NCBI RefSeq assembly: GCF_000012365.1 | Contig: NC_007651.1 | Span: forward strand, 3,596,001-3,660,000 | From: Burkholderia thailandensis E264 | GTDB lineage: Bacteria > Pseudomonadota > Gammaproteobacteria > Burkholderiales > Burkholderiaceae | Direction: 5' to 3' | DNA: 64,000 bases | In this document: piece after piece, positions 8,478-16,164 of the stretch | Position numbering within the stretch: the first letter of the stretch is position 1 | How the letters are laid out: the number at the start of each line of letters is the position of its first letter | Program-made: the position numbers and the translations under genes | Notes under the pieces: model-generated | Told to the model about the DNA's origin: nothing | Databases searched by the model: none | The model's input: the letters and a program-made list of their open reading frames with translations, nothing else

Positions 8478-9968
8478 ATGACTGTGCAGTCCGACTATCT
8501 GTGTCACGACGCAATCGGGCTCGCGCAGCTCGTCGCGCAGCGCGAAGCCAGCGCGCGCGAGCTGCTCGACGCCGCGATCGGCCGCGCGCAAGCGCTCAAT
8601 CCGGCGCTCAACGCGATCGTGCTGAACAATTACGCGGCCGCGCGCGAACGCGCGACGAGCGGCGCGCTCGATGGTCCGCTCGCCGGCGTGCCGTATCTCG
8701 TCAAGGATCTCGGCTCCGCGGTGGGCGGGCTGCCGCTGTCGCTCGGCAGCCGCCACTATCGCCACTACGTGCCGGCCGAGGATTCGCCGCTCATCGCTCG
8801 GACCAAGGCGGCCGGGCTCAACATCTTCGGCAAGACCAACACGTCCGAACTCGGGCAGATGCCGTACACCGAATCGGCGCTGTTCGGCGTGTGCCGCAAC
8901 CCGTGGAATCTCGATCACACGCCGGGCGGCTCGAGCGGCGGCGCGGCGGCGGCCGTCGCCGCGGGCATCGTGCCGCTCGCGCATGCGTCCGACGGAGGCG
9001 GCTCGATCCGGATTCCCGCATCGTGCTGCGGCCTGTTCGGATTCAAGCCGTCGCGCGATCCGGCGCTCGCGCCGTGGCCCGTGCCGGGCGAGATCGTCGT
9101 CGAGCATGCGGTCTCGCGCAGCGTGCGCGACAGCGCGCTCCTCCTCGACATCACGACCGGGCGGATCGCGCCGGGCGGGCTCGAAGGCGCCGGCGCGCCG
9201 GGCACGTATCTTGGCGCGCTCGACGCGCCGCCGCCCGCGCTGAAAATCGGCTACGTGACAGACCCGATGCTCGCGCCGGCGCTGTCGGCCGACGTGCGCG
9301 ACGCGCTCGAGCGCGCCGCGTCGCTTGCCGCATCGCTTGGGCACAACGTCGAACCGGCGACGCTCAACCTCGACTTCGAGCAGATCGGCGAGGTATTCCT
9401 GACGATCTGGGCGGCGATCGCCGACGAGCTCGTGCTCGGCGCGGAGCGCATCACCGGACGCAAGCCCGCGCGTGCCGAATTCGAGCCGGCGACCTGGGCG
9501 ATGGCGCAGGTCGGCCGCCACCTCGCCCGCGAGCGGCTGCCGCACATGCTCGAGCTGCAGCGGCAGATCACCGCGCGCGTCGCGGGCTTCGTGTCGCGCT
9601 ACGACGCGATCCTGTGCGCGACGCTCGCCGCGCCGCCAATCAAGATCGGCGAAATGCAGCCGACGCCGTTCGAGACGCGGCAGATGGAGCTGCTCGGCGT
9701 GCTGCCGATGAAGCCGCTCCTCAAGCGCATGCTCGCGGAGGTGTCGCGGCAGGCATTCGCGTGGGCGGGCTGCACGGAGCTCTTCAATCTGACCGGGCAG
9801 CCGGCGATGTCGGTGCCGCTGCACTGGACCGCGCGCGGGCTGCCGGTCGGCGTCCAGTTCGTCGCGCGGCACGGCGACGATGCGCGCCTGTTCGCGCTCG
9901 CGCGTCAGCTCGAGCTTGCGCAGCCGTGGTTCGACAAGCGGCCGCCGCTCGTGCGCGCGCAGGCGTGA
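8478..9968 (+). CDS. Amidase (amidase-signature family)
   Basis: A 496-aa amidase-signature enzyme. The Ser-cisSer-Lys triad is visible: Lys in [11 protein letters not shown], cis-Ser in [15 protein letters not shown] and nucleophilic Ser in [13 protein letters not shown]. The C-terminal [20 protein letters not shown] is also typical. The start may be ATG 8478 or GTG 8484; CGGGGAG sits better spaced (7 bp) for the GTG, and the difference is two residues. Substrate unknown. It lies 88 bp after the DLH gene and may be co-transcribed with it. Confidence 0.9.
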   Translation: MTVQSDYLCHDAIGLAQLVAQREASARELLDAAIGRAQALNPALNAIVLNNYAAARERATSGALDGPLAGVPYLVKDLGSAVGGLPLSLGSRHYRHYVPAEDSPLIARTKAAGLNIFGKTNTSELGQMPYTESALFGVCRNPWNLDHTPGGSSGGAAAAVAAGIVPLAHASDGGGSIRIPASCCGLFGFKPSRDPALAPWPVPGEIVVEHAVSRSVRDSALLLDITTGRIAPGGLEGAGAPGTYLGALDAPPPALKIGYVTDPMLAPALSADVRDALERAASLAASLGHNVEPATLNLDFEQIGEVFLTIWAAIADELVLGAERITGRKPARAEFEPATWAMAQVGRHLARERLPHMLELQRQITARVAGFVSRYDAILCATLAAPPIKIGEMQPTPFETRQMELLGVLPMKPLLKRMLAEVSRQAFAWAGCTELFNLTGQPAMSVPLHWTARGLPVGVQFVARHGDDARLFALARQLELAQPWFDKRPPLVRAQA

Positions 9969-10065
9969 GCCGCGGACGACGAGCGACGGCGGATGCGGCG
10001 CGCGGCTTCGGGGCCGCCGCGCGCCGCATCGTCACCGCCGCTTCGCCACATACTCGAGTTCGGGG

Positions 10066-10073
10066 TAAAAAAA
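10066..10073. repeat. Target-site duplication, left copy
   Basis: TAAAAAAA, the 8-bp direct repeat left of the ISL3-family element. It is identical to 11379-11386. Confidence 0.85.
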
Positions 10074-11378
10074 GGTTCATCGCAGAAAACCGTGGAGCCT
10101 TGGAGAACGATTGCGTAACCTGACGCCTGATTTTATGGATGTCAGGAGGCGGAATTGCTCGATCGCAAGGCACTTCAGGCACTAGGTTGCTGGACAGGCT
10201 ATCGGCTGGAGCGGGTGGAGTGGCCGCAGGGCGATAGCCGCACGCTGTCGCTCTACCTGAAGCCGGTCAGTCGGATCATGTACTGCGAGCAATGCGGTGC
10301 GCGTTGCCAGCAGATTCATGAAACGACCGTACGGCGGGTACGTGATCTGCCGTTGTTCGAGTACCGGGTGGTGCTGCACGTGCCTCGACGCCGAGTCTGG
10401 TGCGAACGCTGCGGCGCAGCGCGGCTGGAGAAGCTGGACTGGCTGGGCCGCTACCAGCGGGTGACGGAGCGGTTTGCCCAGGCCTGCGAGAAGTTGCTGC
10501 AGGCCGCCAGCGTACAGGCCGTGGCGGCCTTCTACGATCTGGGCTGGCACACGGTCAAATCGATCGACAAGATGCGCTTGCGCGCGCGCGTGGCCGAACC
10601 GGACTGGTCGACGATCCGTTATCTGGCGATGGACGAGTTCGCGCTCCATAAAGGCCATCGCTACGCCACGGTGGTGGTTGATCCGATCGGCCGGCAGGTC
10701 CTCTGGGTTGGGCCCGGACGGTCACGCGAGACGGCGCGCGCCTTCTTCGAACAACTCCCCGAAGGCGTGGCCGAGCGCATCGAAGCGGTCGCAATCGACA
10801 TGACCACGGCCTATGAGCTGGAGATCAAGGAACAGTGCCCGCAGGCGGAAATCGTCTTTGACCTGTACCACGTCGTGGCCAAGTACGGTCGCGAGGTGAT
10901 CGATCGGGTACGGGTGGATCAGGCCAACCAACTGCGACATGACAAGCCGGCCCGCAAGGTTCTGAAGTCCAGTCGCTGGTTGCTGCTGCGCAACCGTCAT
11001 AACCTGAAGCCAGAACAGGCCGTGCATCTGAAGGAACTGCTGGCGGCCAATCAGTCGCTGTTATGCGTCTATGTGCTGCGCGACGAGCTCAAACGGCTCT
11101 GGTTCTACCGCAAGCCGGCCTGCGCGGAAAAGGCTTGGGGGCAATGGTTCGAACAGGCTCAGCAAAGCGGGATCGCCGCCTTGCAAAAGTTCGCCCAGCG
11201 CTTGCAGGGTTACTGGCACGGAATCGTGGCCCGCTGCCGCCATCCGCTCAATACCAGCGTCGTCGAAGGCATCAACAACACGATCAAGGTCATCAAGCGC
11301 CGAGCTTACGGGTACCGCGACGAGCAATACTTCTTCCTCAAGATCCGCGCCGCGTTCCCCGGGATTCCGCGATGAACC
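10074..11378 (+). mobile_element. Complete ISL3-family insertion sequence (1305 bp)
   Basis: Imperfect terminal inverted repeats, 19 of 24 positions matching, begin GGTTCATCGC at both ends (10074-10097 and the complement of 11355-11378). They enclose one transposase gene. Eight-base direct repeats flank it, the duplication size known for ISL3 elements. The transposase stop codon (11373-11375) lies inside the right repeat. The element appears intact. It sits in the T tract downstream of metF, on the opposite strand. No named ISfinder element is claimed. Confidence 0.9.
10155..11375 (+). CDS. ISL3-family transposase
   Basis: A 406-aa DDE transposase. The N-terminal zinc-finger region has Cys pairs CEQC...C and CERCG (residues about 49-92), followed by a helix-turn-helix segment near 110-140. 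The catalytic core starts at YLAMDEFALHKGHRYATVV (first Asp), then AVAIDMTTAYELEIKEQCP (second Asp), and ends in SVVEGINNTIKVIKRRAYGY (Glu). The start is TTG 10155, with AGGAGG 5 bp upstream; no ATG is in frame nearby. Length and motifs are full-size, so it should be active in cis. Confidence 0.93.
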   Translation: MLDRKALQALGCWTGYRLERVEWPQGDSRTLSLYLKPVSRIMYCEQCGARCQQIHETTVRRVRDLPLFEYRVVLHVPRRRVWCERCGAARLEKLDWLGRYQRVTERFAQACEKLLQAASVQAVAAFYDLGWHTVKSIDKMRLRARVAEPDWSTIRYLAMDEFALHKGHRYATVVVDPIGRQVLWVGPGRSRETARAFFEQLPEGVAERIEAVAIDMTTAYELEIKEQCPQAEIVFDLYHVVAKYGREVIDRVRVDQANQLRHDKPARKVLKSSRWLLLRNRHNLKPEQAVHLKELLAANQSLLCVYVLRDELKRLWFYRKPACAEKAWGQWFEQAQQSGIAALQKFAQRLQGYWHGIVARCRHPLNTSVVEGINNTIKVIKRRAYGYRDEQYFFLKIRAAFPGIPR

Positions 11379-11386
11379 TAAAAAAA
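11379..11386. repeat. Target-site duplication, right copy
   Basis: TAAAAAAA, identical to the left copy. On the minus strand this is the U tract of the metF terminator. Confidence 0.85.
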
Positions 11387-11412
11387 GAGGCGAGACCCAA
11401 GGGTTTCGCCTC
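11387..11412 (-). terminator. metF operon terminator (T tract duplicated by the IS)
   Basis: A 12-bp stem (11387-11398 with 11401-11412, one G-T wobble) has a 2-base loop and is followed on the minus strand by TTTTTTTA. The ISL3 element is inserted at the far end of this T run. Because the 8-bp target was duplicated, a full T run still follows the hairpin. Confidence 0.85.
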
Positions 11413-11456
11413 GTCATCGCAGCCGATGCGCGGCGCTCTCGCCGCGCCGGCCGGCG

Positions 11457-12287
11457 TCAGAGCCCCAGCCGCTCGCAGACGGCCTTCGTCGCCGCCGCGC
11501 CGTTGAGCGTGTAGAAGTGCAGGCCGGGCACGCCCGCGTCGATGAGCCGCCGGCAAAGACCCGTGACGACATCCGCGCCGAACGCGCGGATCGAGTCCTT
11601 GTCGTCGCCGAAGCTCTCGAGCCGGCGCGCGATCCAGCGCGGCACTTCCGCGCCGCACATCTCGGAGAAGCGCATCAGCTGCGAGAAGTTCGTGATCGGC
11701 ATGATCCCCGGCACGACCGGCACGTCGACGCCGAGCTTCGCCGCATCGTCGACGAAGCGGAAGTACGCGTCCGCGTTGTAGAAATACTGCGTGATCGCGG
11801 CGTTCGCGCCCGCCTTCACCTTGCGCGCGAAGTTCTCGAGATCGGCCTTCGGCGATCGCGCCTGCGGGTGATACTCGGGATACGCGGCCACTTCGATCCG
11901 GAACCAGTCGCCATGCTCGGCGCGGATGAAGCTGACAAGCTCCGACGCGTAGCGCAGCTCGCCCACCTCGCCCATGCCGGACGGCAGATCGCCGCGCAAC
12001 GCGACGATGTGGCGGATGCCGTGCGAGCGGTACTGGTCGAGAATCGCGCGCAGGCTGTCCTTCGACGAGCCGATGCACGACAAGTGCGGCGCGGCTTCGA
12101 GCCCCGCCTTCTGCATGTCGAGCACGGTGTCGAGCGTGCCTTGCTGCGTCGAGCCGCCCGCGCCGAACGTGACGGACACGAATTTCGGCTTGAGCGGCGC
12201 GAGCTGCGCGCGCGTCGCGCGCAGCTTGTCGACGCCTTCCGCCGTCTTCGGCGGAAAGAATTCAAAGGAAAGTTCGATCGGGTTCAT
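11457..12287 (-). CDS. metF: Methylenetetrahydrofolate reductase
   Basis: A 276-aa FAD enzyme that reduces 5,10-methylene-THF to 5-methyl-THF for methionine synthesis. The N-terminal IELSFEFFPPKTAEG and KPKFVSVTFGAGGSTQQGT are diagnostic. HIVALRGDLPSGMGE and the PGIMPITNFSQLMRFSEMCG loop line the FAD/folate site. Length equals the bacterial family norm. It lies downstream of ahcY and a small membrane gene in the same direction, so the SAH riboswitch 2 kb upstream can control it with ahcY. This couples SAH clearance to remethylation. Confidence 0.96.
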   Translation of the reverse strand: MNPIELSFEFFPPKTAEGVDKLRATRAQLAPLKPKFVSVTFGAGGSTQQGTLDTVLDMQKAGLEAAPHLSCIGSSKDSLRAILDQYRSHGIRHIVALRGDLPSGMGEVGELRYASELVSFIRAEHGDWFRIEVAAYPEYHPQARSPKADLENFARKVKAGANAAITQYFYNADAYFRFVDDAAKLGVDVPVVPGIMPITNFSQLMRFSEMCGAEVPRWIARRLESFGDDKDSIRAFGADVVTGLCRRLIDAGVPGLHFYTLNGAAATKAVCERLGL

Positions 12288-12304
12288 GATTCAGGTATCA
12301 CCCG

Positions 12305-12658
12305 TCAGCCGATGTTGCGCTGACCGAAGATCAGGGCGGACAGCAGCCACGACACGATGCTGTACAGGATCGAACCGAAGAACGCGGACCAGAATCCCGA
12401 CACCTCGAACCCTTTCAACAGCGACGACGCGAACCAGAAGCACAGCGCGTTCACGACGAGGATGAACAGGCCGAGCGTGACGATCGTCACGGGCAGCGTG
12501 AGCAGGATCAGGATCGGTCGGATCACCGCGTTGATGAGGCCCAGCACGACCGCGACGATGAGCGCCGTGCCGAAGCTCTTGATGTGGATCGACGGCACGA
12601 GGTACGTGATGATCAAGAGCGCGAGCGCGTTGATGATCCAGGTCAGGATGACGGTCAT
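12305..12658 (-). CDS. Small four-helix membrane protein (phage-holin-like, PF04020 type)
   Basis: A 117-aa, almost wholly hydrophobic protein with four predicted membrane helices. It has the family hallmarks LGLINAVIRPILILLTLPVT and LFILVVNALCFWFASSLL. The family is named after mycobacterial holin-like proteins, but it is a widespread bacterial membrane family of unknown role and no phage genes are nearby. It sits 17 bp before metF and downstream of ahcY, an arrangement also common in other Burkholderia from general knowledge. It is probably co-transcribed with them; the function is unknown. Confidence 0.85.
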   Translation of the reverse strand: MTVILTWIINALALLIITYLVPSIHIKSFGTALIVAVVLGLINAVIRPILILLTLPVTIVTLGLFILVVNALCFWFASSLLKGFEVSGFWSAFFGSILYSIVSWLLSALIFGQRNIG

Positions 12659-12821
12659 GGGTTGCTCCTTCAGCGGTTGACGATCCGGCCGGGCGCGGCC
12701 GCCCCGGAAGATGAGAACGCGCGGCGCGGCGGGCGGCTTGCTTTGCCGCCCGCGCGCCGCGCACGGCGGGCGTCAGGCGGCGGGCCGCCCGGCGCCCGCG
12801 CGCCGGGTACGGATCAAGATA

Positions 12822-14243
12822 TCAGTAACGATAGTGATCCGGCTTGAACGGGCCCGCCTTCGGCACGCCGATGTACGCCGCCTGATCGTCCGACAGCTCG
12901 GAGAGCTGCGCGCCGATGCGCGCGAGGTGCAGGCGCGCGACCTTTTCGTCGAGGTGCTTCGGCAGCACGTACACCTTGTTGGCGTACTCGCCGCCGCGCG
13001 TGAACAGCTCGATCTGCGCGAGGGTCTGGTTCGTGAACGAGTTCGACATCACGAACGACGGGTGGCCCGTCGCGCAGCCGAGGTTCACGAGGCGGCCTTC
13101 CGCCAGCAGGATCACGCGCTTGCCGTCCGGGAAGATGATGTGGTCGACCTGCGGCTTGATGTTTTCCCACTGGTACTGGCGGGTCGACGCGACGTCGATT
13201 TCCGAATCGAAGTGGCCGATGTTGCAGACGATCGCGTTGTGGCGCATCGCCTTCATGTGATCGTGGTTGATCACGTGGTAGTTGCCCGTCGCCGTCACGA
13301 AGATGTCGGCCTTGTCGGCCGCGTATTCCATCGTCACCACGCGGTAGCCTTCCATCGCCGCCTGCAGCGCGCAGATCGGATCGATTTCCGTCACCCAGAC
13401 GGTCGCGCCGAGGCCGCGCAGCGATTGCGCGCAGCCCTTGCCCACGTCGCCGTAGCCCGCGACAACCGCGATCTTGCCCGCGATCATCACGTCGGTCGCG
13501 CGCTTGATGCCGTCGACGAGCGACTCGCGGCAGCCGTACAGGTTGTCGAACTTCGATTTCGTCACCGAATCGTTGACGTTGAACGCCGGGAACGGCAGGC
13601 GGCCGTCCTTTTCCATCTGGTACAGGCGGTGCACGCCCGTCGTCGTCTCTTCGGTCACGCCCTTGATGTGCGCGAGGCGCTTCGAGTACCAGCTGCCGTC
13701 GATTTCGAGGTGGCGCTCGATCGACTTGAAGAGCGCGACTTCTTCCTCGTTGGTCGGCTTCGCGATCACCGAGCGGTCCTTCTCGGCCTTCGAGCCGAGG
13801 ATGAGGAGCAGCGTTGCGTCGCCGCCGTCGTCGAGGATCATGTTCGCGAACTCGCCGTTCGGCCATTCGAAGATGCGGTGCGAGAACTCCCAGTATTCGT
13901 CGAGCGATTCGCCCTTGAACGCGAAGACGGGCGTGCCGGCTTCGACGATCGCGGCGGCCGCGTGATCCTGCGTCGAGAAGATGTTGCACGACGCCCAGCG
14001 AACGTCCGCGCCGAGCGCCTTGAGCGTCTCGATCAGCACGCCCGTCTGGATCGTCATGTGCAGCGAGCCGGCGATGCGCGCGCCTTTCAGCGGCTGCTGC
14101 GCCTTGTATTCGTCGCGGATCTGCACGAGGCCGGGCATCTCGGTCTCGGCGATGTTCAGTTCCTTGCGGCCCCAGCCGGCCAGCGCGATATCGGCGACGA
14201 CGTAATCTTGTGCGGAATTGGAATCGATGACAGCGGCGTTCAT
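12822..14243 (-). CDS. ahcY: Adenosylhomocysteinase (SAH hydrolase)
   Basis: A 473-aa NAD-dependent enzyme splitting S-adenosylhomocysteine into adenosine and homocysteine. Seen: the substrate-binding [32 protein letters not shown] at the N-terminus, the NAD-binding [15 protein letters not shown], and the C-terminal [14 protein letters not shown] ending PDHYRY, invariant in the family. The insertion of about 40 residues near 150-190 is typical of bacterial forms. ATG 14243 is chosen; a GTG directly precedes it, and AGGAGGGCGTG supplies the ribosome site. It is the first gene of the riboswitch-controlled ahcY-holin-metF unit. Confidence 0.97.
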   Translation of the reverse strand: MNAAVIDSNSAQDYVVADIALAGWGRKELNIAETEMPGLVQIRDEYKAQQPLKGARIAGSLHMTIQTGVLIETLKALGADVRWASCNIFSTQDHAAAAIVEAGTPVFAFKGESLDEYWEFSHRIFEWPNGEFANMILDDGGDATLLLILGSKAEKDRSVIAKPTNEEEVALFKSIERHLEIDGSWYSKRLAHIKGVTEETTTGVHRLYQMEKDGRLPFPAFNVNDSVTKSKFDNLYGCRESLVDGIKRATDVMIAGKIAVVAGYGDVGKGCAQSLRGLGATVWVTEIDPICALQAAMEGYRVVTMEYAADKADIFVTATGNYHVINHDHMKAMRHNAIVCNIGHFDSEIDVASTRQYQWENIKPQVDHIIFPDGKRVILLAEGRLVNLGCATGHPSFVMSNSFTNQTLAQIELFTRGGEYANKVYVLPKHLDEKVARLHLARIGAQLSELSDDQAAYIGVPKAGPFKPDHYRY

Positions 14244-14282
14244 CACGCCCTCCTTTCTAAAAAAGTTCTAGAAAATTGTGAC

Positions 14283-14418
14283 GTGAGCGCCGTTCAAGTA
14301 AGCGGCCGGCATCGGCGGAAACGATCGCCGCTATGCGACGATGATGCGCAGACACACCGCTCGGTTGACCATTTCCGAGCCTGGCGGGCGGGGCCCGTCG
14401 CAACGCTCCTCGGAAACG
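14283..14418 (-). promoter_or_regulatory. SAH riboswitch (ahcY leader)
   Basis: The minus-strand leader shows the conserved SAH-aptamer blocks. TTTCCGAGGAGCGTTGCGAC (14397-14416) is followed by CCAGGCTCGGAAA, pairing TCCGAG with CTCGGA as P1. At the far end AACGGCGCTCACG (14282-14294) supplies CGCTC to pair with GAGCG as the pseudoknot. A long variable arm lies between. The SAH riboswitch is known upstream of ahcY in beta- and gammaproteobacteria and turns expression on when SAH accumulates. The 3' pairing block lies about 40 nt before the ahcY start. Confidence 0.88.
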
Positions 14419-14425
14419 AGGTGGG

Positions 14426-14434
14426 ATTGTAGCA
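14426..14434 (-). promoter_or_regulatory. Extended -10 promoter of the ahcY operon
   Basis: The minus strand reads TGCTACAAT, an extended -10 (TGn plus TACAAT). It is placed so that transcription would begin just before the riboswitch aptamer. No good -35 was found, as is common with extended -10 promoters. Confidence 0.6.
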
Positions 14435-14595
14435 AATCGAGGCGAAGTTTTCCTGTCTGGCGGGCCGGCTGCTCCAGCGTCGCCGTCACGCGCCATTCCG
14501 CGCGGCGTCCCGGCGGCATTCCGCCCGCGTCGCCGGCGCGCTTTCGGGCCGGCTTTTCAGCAGCGCCTCGCTCGCCCGAGCGCCGCGCGGCCGGC

Positions 14596-15327
14596 TCAGT
14601 TCTCCGTGCCGACCCACGCCTGCTCGCGCAGCTTCGCGCGCAGCCGCGCGACCGCCTGGCTGTGCAACTGGCACACGCGCGACTCGCTCACCTCGAGCAC
14701 CGCGCCGATCTCGCGCAGGTTCAGCCCGCGCTCGTAGTACAGCGACATCAGCAGCTTCTCGCGCTCCGGCAGGTGCTCGATCGCGTCGACGAGCGCGCTG
14801 CGCAGATGCTCGTCGAGCAGCGCGGACAGCGGATCGCTGTGGTCGGCGCGGTAGCGGTCGAGGAACGGCTCGTCGTCGGCCGAGCGATCGAAATCCTCGT
14901 AGTAGACGAGCTGGCTGCCGTGCAGGTCCTGCAGCATCGACTGGTATTCGTCGAGCGGCATCTGCAGATGCGCGGCGATCTCCGTCTCGTTCGCCGAGCG
15001 GCCGAGCCGCTGCTCGACCTGATGCACTGCGTGCTCGACCTCGCGCGATGTCTTGCGCAGGCTGCGCGGCAGCCAGTCGTTGCTGCGCAGCTCGTCGAGC
15101 ATCGCGCCGCGGATGCGCTGCGTCGCGTAAGTCTCGAACTGCGCGCCCTGGTCTTCCTTGTAGCGGCTCGCCGCGTCGAGCAGGCCGATCATGCCGGCCT
15201 GGATCAGGTCGTCGAGGTCCACGCTCGCCGGCATCTTCGCGACGAGCTGCAGGCCCAGACGACGCACGAGCGGCGCATATTGCGTCAGCACTGCGTCCTG
15301 GGAAATCTTGCCTTGAGCGTTATACAT
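14596..15327 (-). CDS. fliA: Flagellar sigma factor sigma-28
   Basis: A 243-aa sigma factor for class III flagellar and chemotaxis genes. Region 2 is visible (APLVRRLGLQLVAKMPASVD, DLIQAGMIGLLDAASRYKED, FETYATQRIRGAMLDELRSN), then region 3 (RSANETEIAAHLQM), then region 4 (LPEREKLLMSLYYERGLNLR, VSESRVCQLHSQAVARLRAK). Length equals E. coli FliA. It is the last gene of the flhB-flhA-flhF-flhG-fliA unit, 24 bp after flhG. Matching sigma-28 promoters lie elsewhere in this window (fliC, motA). The anti-sigma factor FlgM is not in the window. Confidence 0.96.
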   Translation of the reverse strand: MYNAQGKISQDAVLTQYAPLVRRLGLQLVAKMPASVDLDDLIQAGMIGLLDAASRYKEDQGAQFETYATQRIRGAMLDELRSNDWLPRSLRKTSREVEHAVHQVEQRLGRSANETEIAAHLQMPLDEYQSMLQDLHGSQLVYYEDFDRSADDEPFLDRYRADHSDPLSALLDEHLRSALVDAIEHLPEREKLLMSLYYERGLNLREIGAVLEVSESRVCQLHSQAVARLRAKLREQAWVGTEN

Positions 15328-15351
15328 CTTGCCCTCTCTTCGTCGTGGCGT

Positions 15352-16164
15352 TCAGGCGGCATGAGCCGCGCCTCGTTCAAACGCCGAACTTCCCGTCCGG
15401 ACCCGGCCAACGCCCGGGCCCGGGCGCATCGGCCAATACAGCAGATCGGCGGCGATCTGCCGGTAATCGCGCGCCGCCGCCGCCGACGGGAACGCGTCCA
15501 CCACCGTGTGCGCGAGCCCGCGCGCGCGCTCGATCAGCGCATCGGCGGCGACGCACCCGGCGTTCGACAGCGACACCCGCAGATAGCGGCTCGCGACGCC
15601 GGCGAGGTTCTCGTACGCGGCCGTCGCGTCGGCCGCGCTCTGCACGTGATTGGTCAACACGCGGAACTGCGCGAGCGCGTGCGCGTAGTGCAGCCGCTTC
15701 ATGCACGCATACGCCTCCGTGATTGCCGACGCCGACACGCGCGTGACGACGAGCACGTCGTGCGCGTCGCGCGCGAGCGCGGAAAGCGCGCCGCTCGCGT
15801 CGAGCTGCGCGTCGATCAGCACGATGTCCGCCGCGCCGTCGCCGAGCGCCTCGAGCTGCGCGTCGCTGTATCCGGCGCGCGCGAGCCGCGATGCCTCGCA
15901 CACCGAGAAGCCGAGCTCGTGCCGCACCGGTTCGCCGTCGCGCAGCCACGAGCCGCACAGCGTCGCCGAGATCGAGCGCACGTTCGCGCGTTCGTCGACG
16001 ACGAGCACGTCCTTGCCGAGCGCGGCGAGCGCCGCGGCGAGATTGGCGACCGTCGACGTGCAGCCGACGCCCGACGGTCCGCCCGTCACCGCGACGACGC
16101 GCGACGCGCGTCCGGCGAGCAGGCGCCGCAATCCTTCTGCCTGGTCGGTGATGCGCTTATCCAA
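15352..16164 (-). CDS. flhG: FlhG/FleN MinD-like flagellar number regulator with degenerate P-loop
   Basis: A 270-aa member of the MinD/ParA ATPase superfamily that acts with FlhF to limit flagellar number. The fold is recognisable: VVAVTGGPSGVGCTSTVANL, KDVLVVDERANVRSISATL, ADIVLIDAQLDASGALSALA, and DVLVVTRVSASAITEAYACM. In the deviant Walker A motif both signature lysines are replaced (Pro30 and Cys35 in GGPSGVGCTS), so ordinary MinD-type ATP hydrolysis is doubtful. The start overlaps the flhF end by 8 bp. Position between flhF and fliA fixes the assignment despite the divergent P-loop. Confidence 0.9.
   Translation of the reverse strand: MDKRITDQAEGLRRLLAGRASRVVAVTGGPSGVGCTSTVANLAAALAALGKDVLVVDERANVRSISATLCGSWLRDGEPVRHELGFSVCEASRLARAGYSDAQLEALGDGAADIVLIDAQLDASGALSALARDAHDVLVVTRVSASAITEAYACMKRLHYAHALAQFRVLTNHVQSAADATAAYENLAGVASRYLRVSLSNAGCVAADALIERARGLAHTVVDAFPSAAAARDYRQIAADLLYWPMRPGPGVGRVRTGSSAFERGAAHAA

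Noticed and set aside
12305..12658. Holin-like annotation as a sign of a prophage
   Set aside because: The family is a general bacterial membrane family and no phage structural, lysis or integrase genes occur nearby.
12721..12757. Long GC inverted repeat between ahcY and the small membrane gene
   Set aside because: No T run follows on the minus strand, and the three genes look like one unit. It could be an RNA stem for partial attenuation, but nothing supports it.
14532..14557. GCCGGC/GCCGGC hairpin with TTTT, looking like a plus-strand terminator
   Set aside because: No plus-strand gene ends there; both neighbours run on the minus strand, and such stems are frequent by chance at this GC content.
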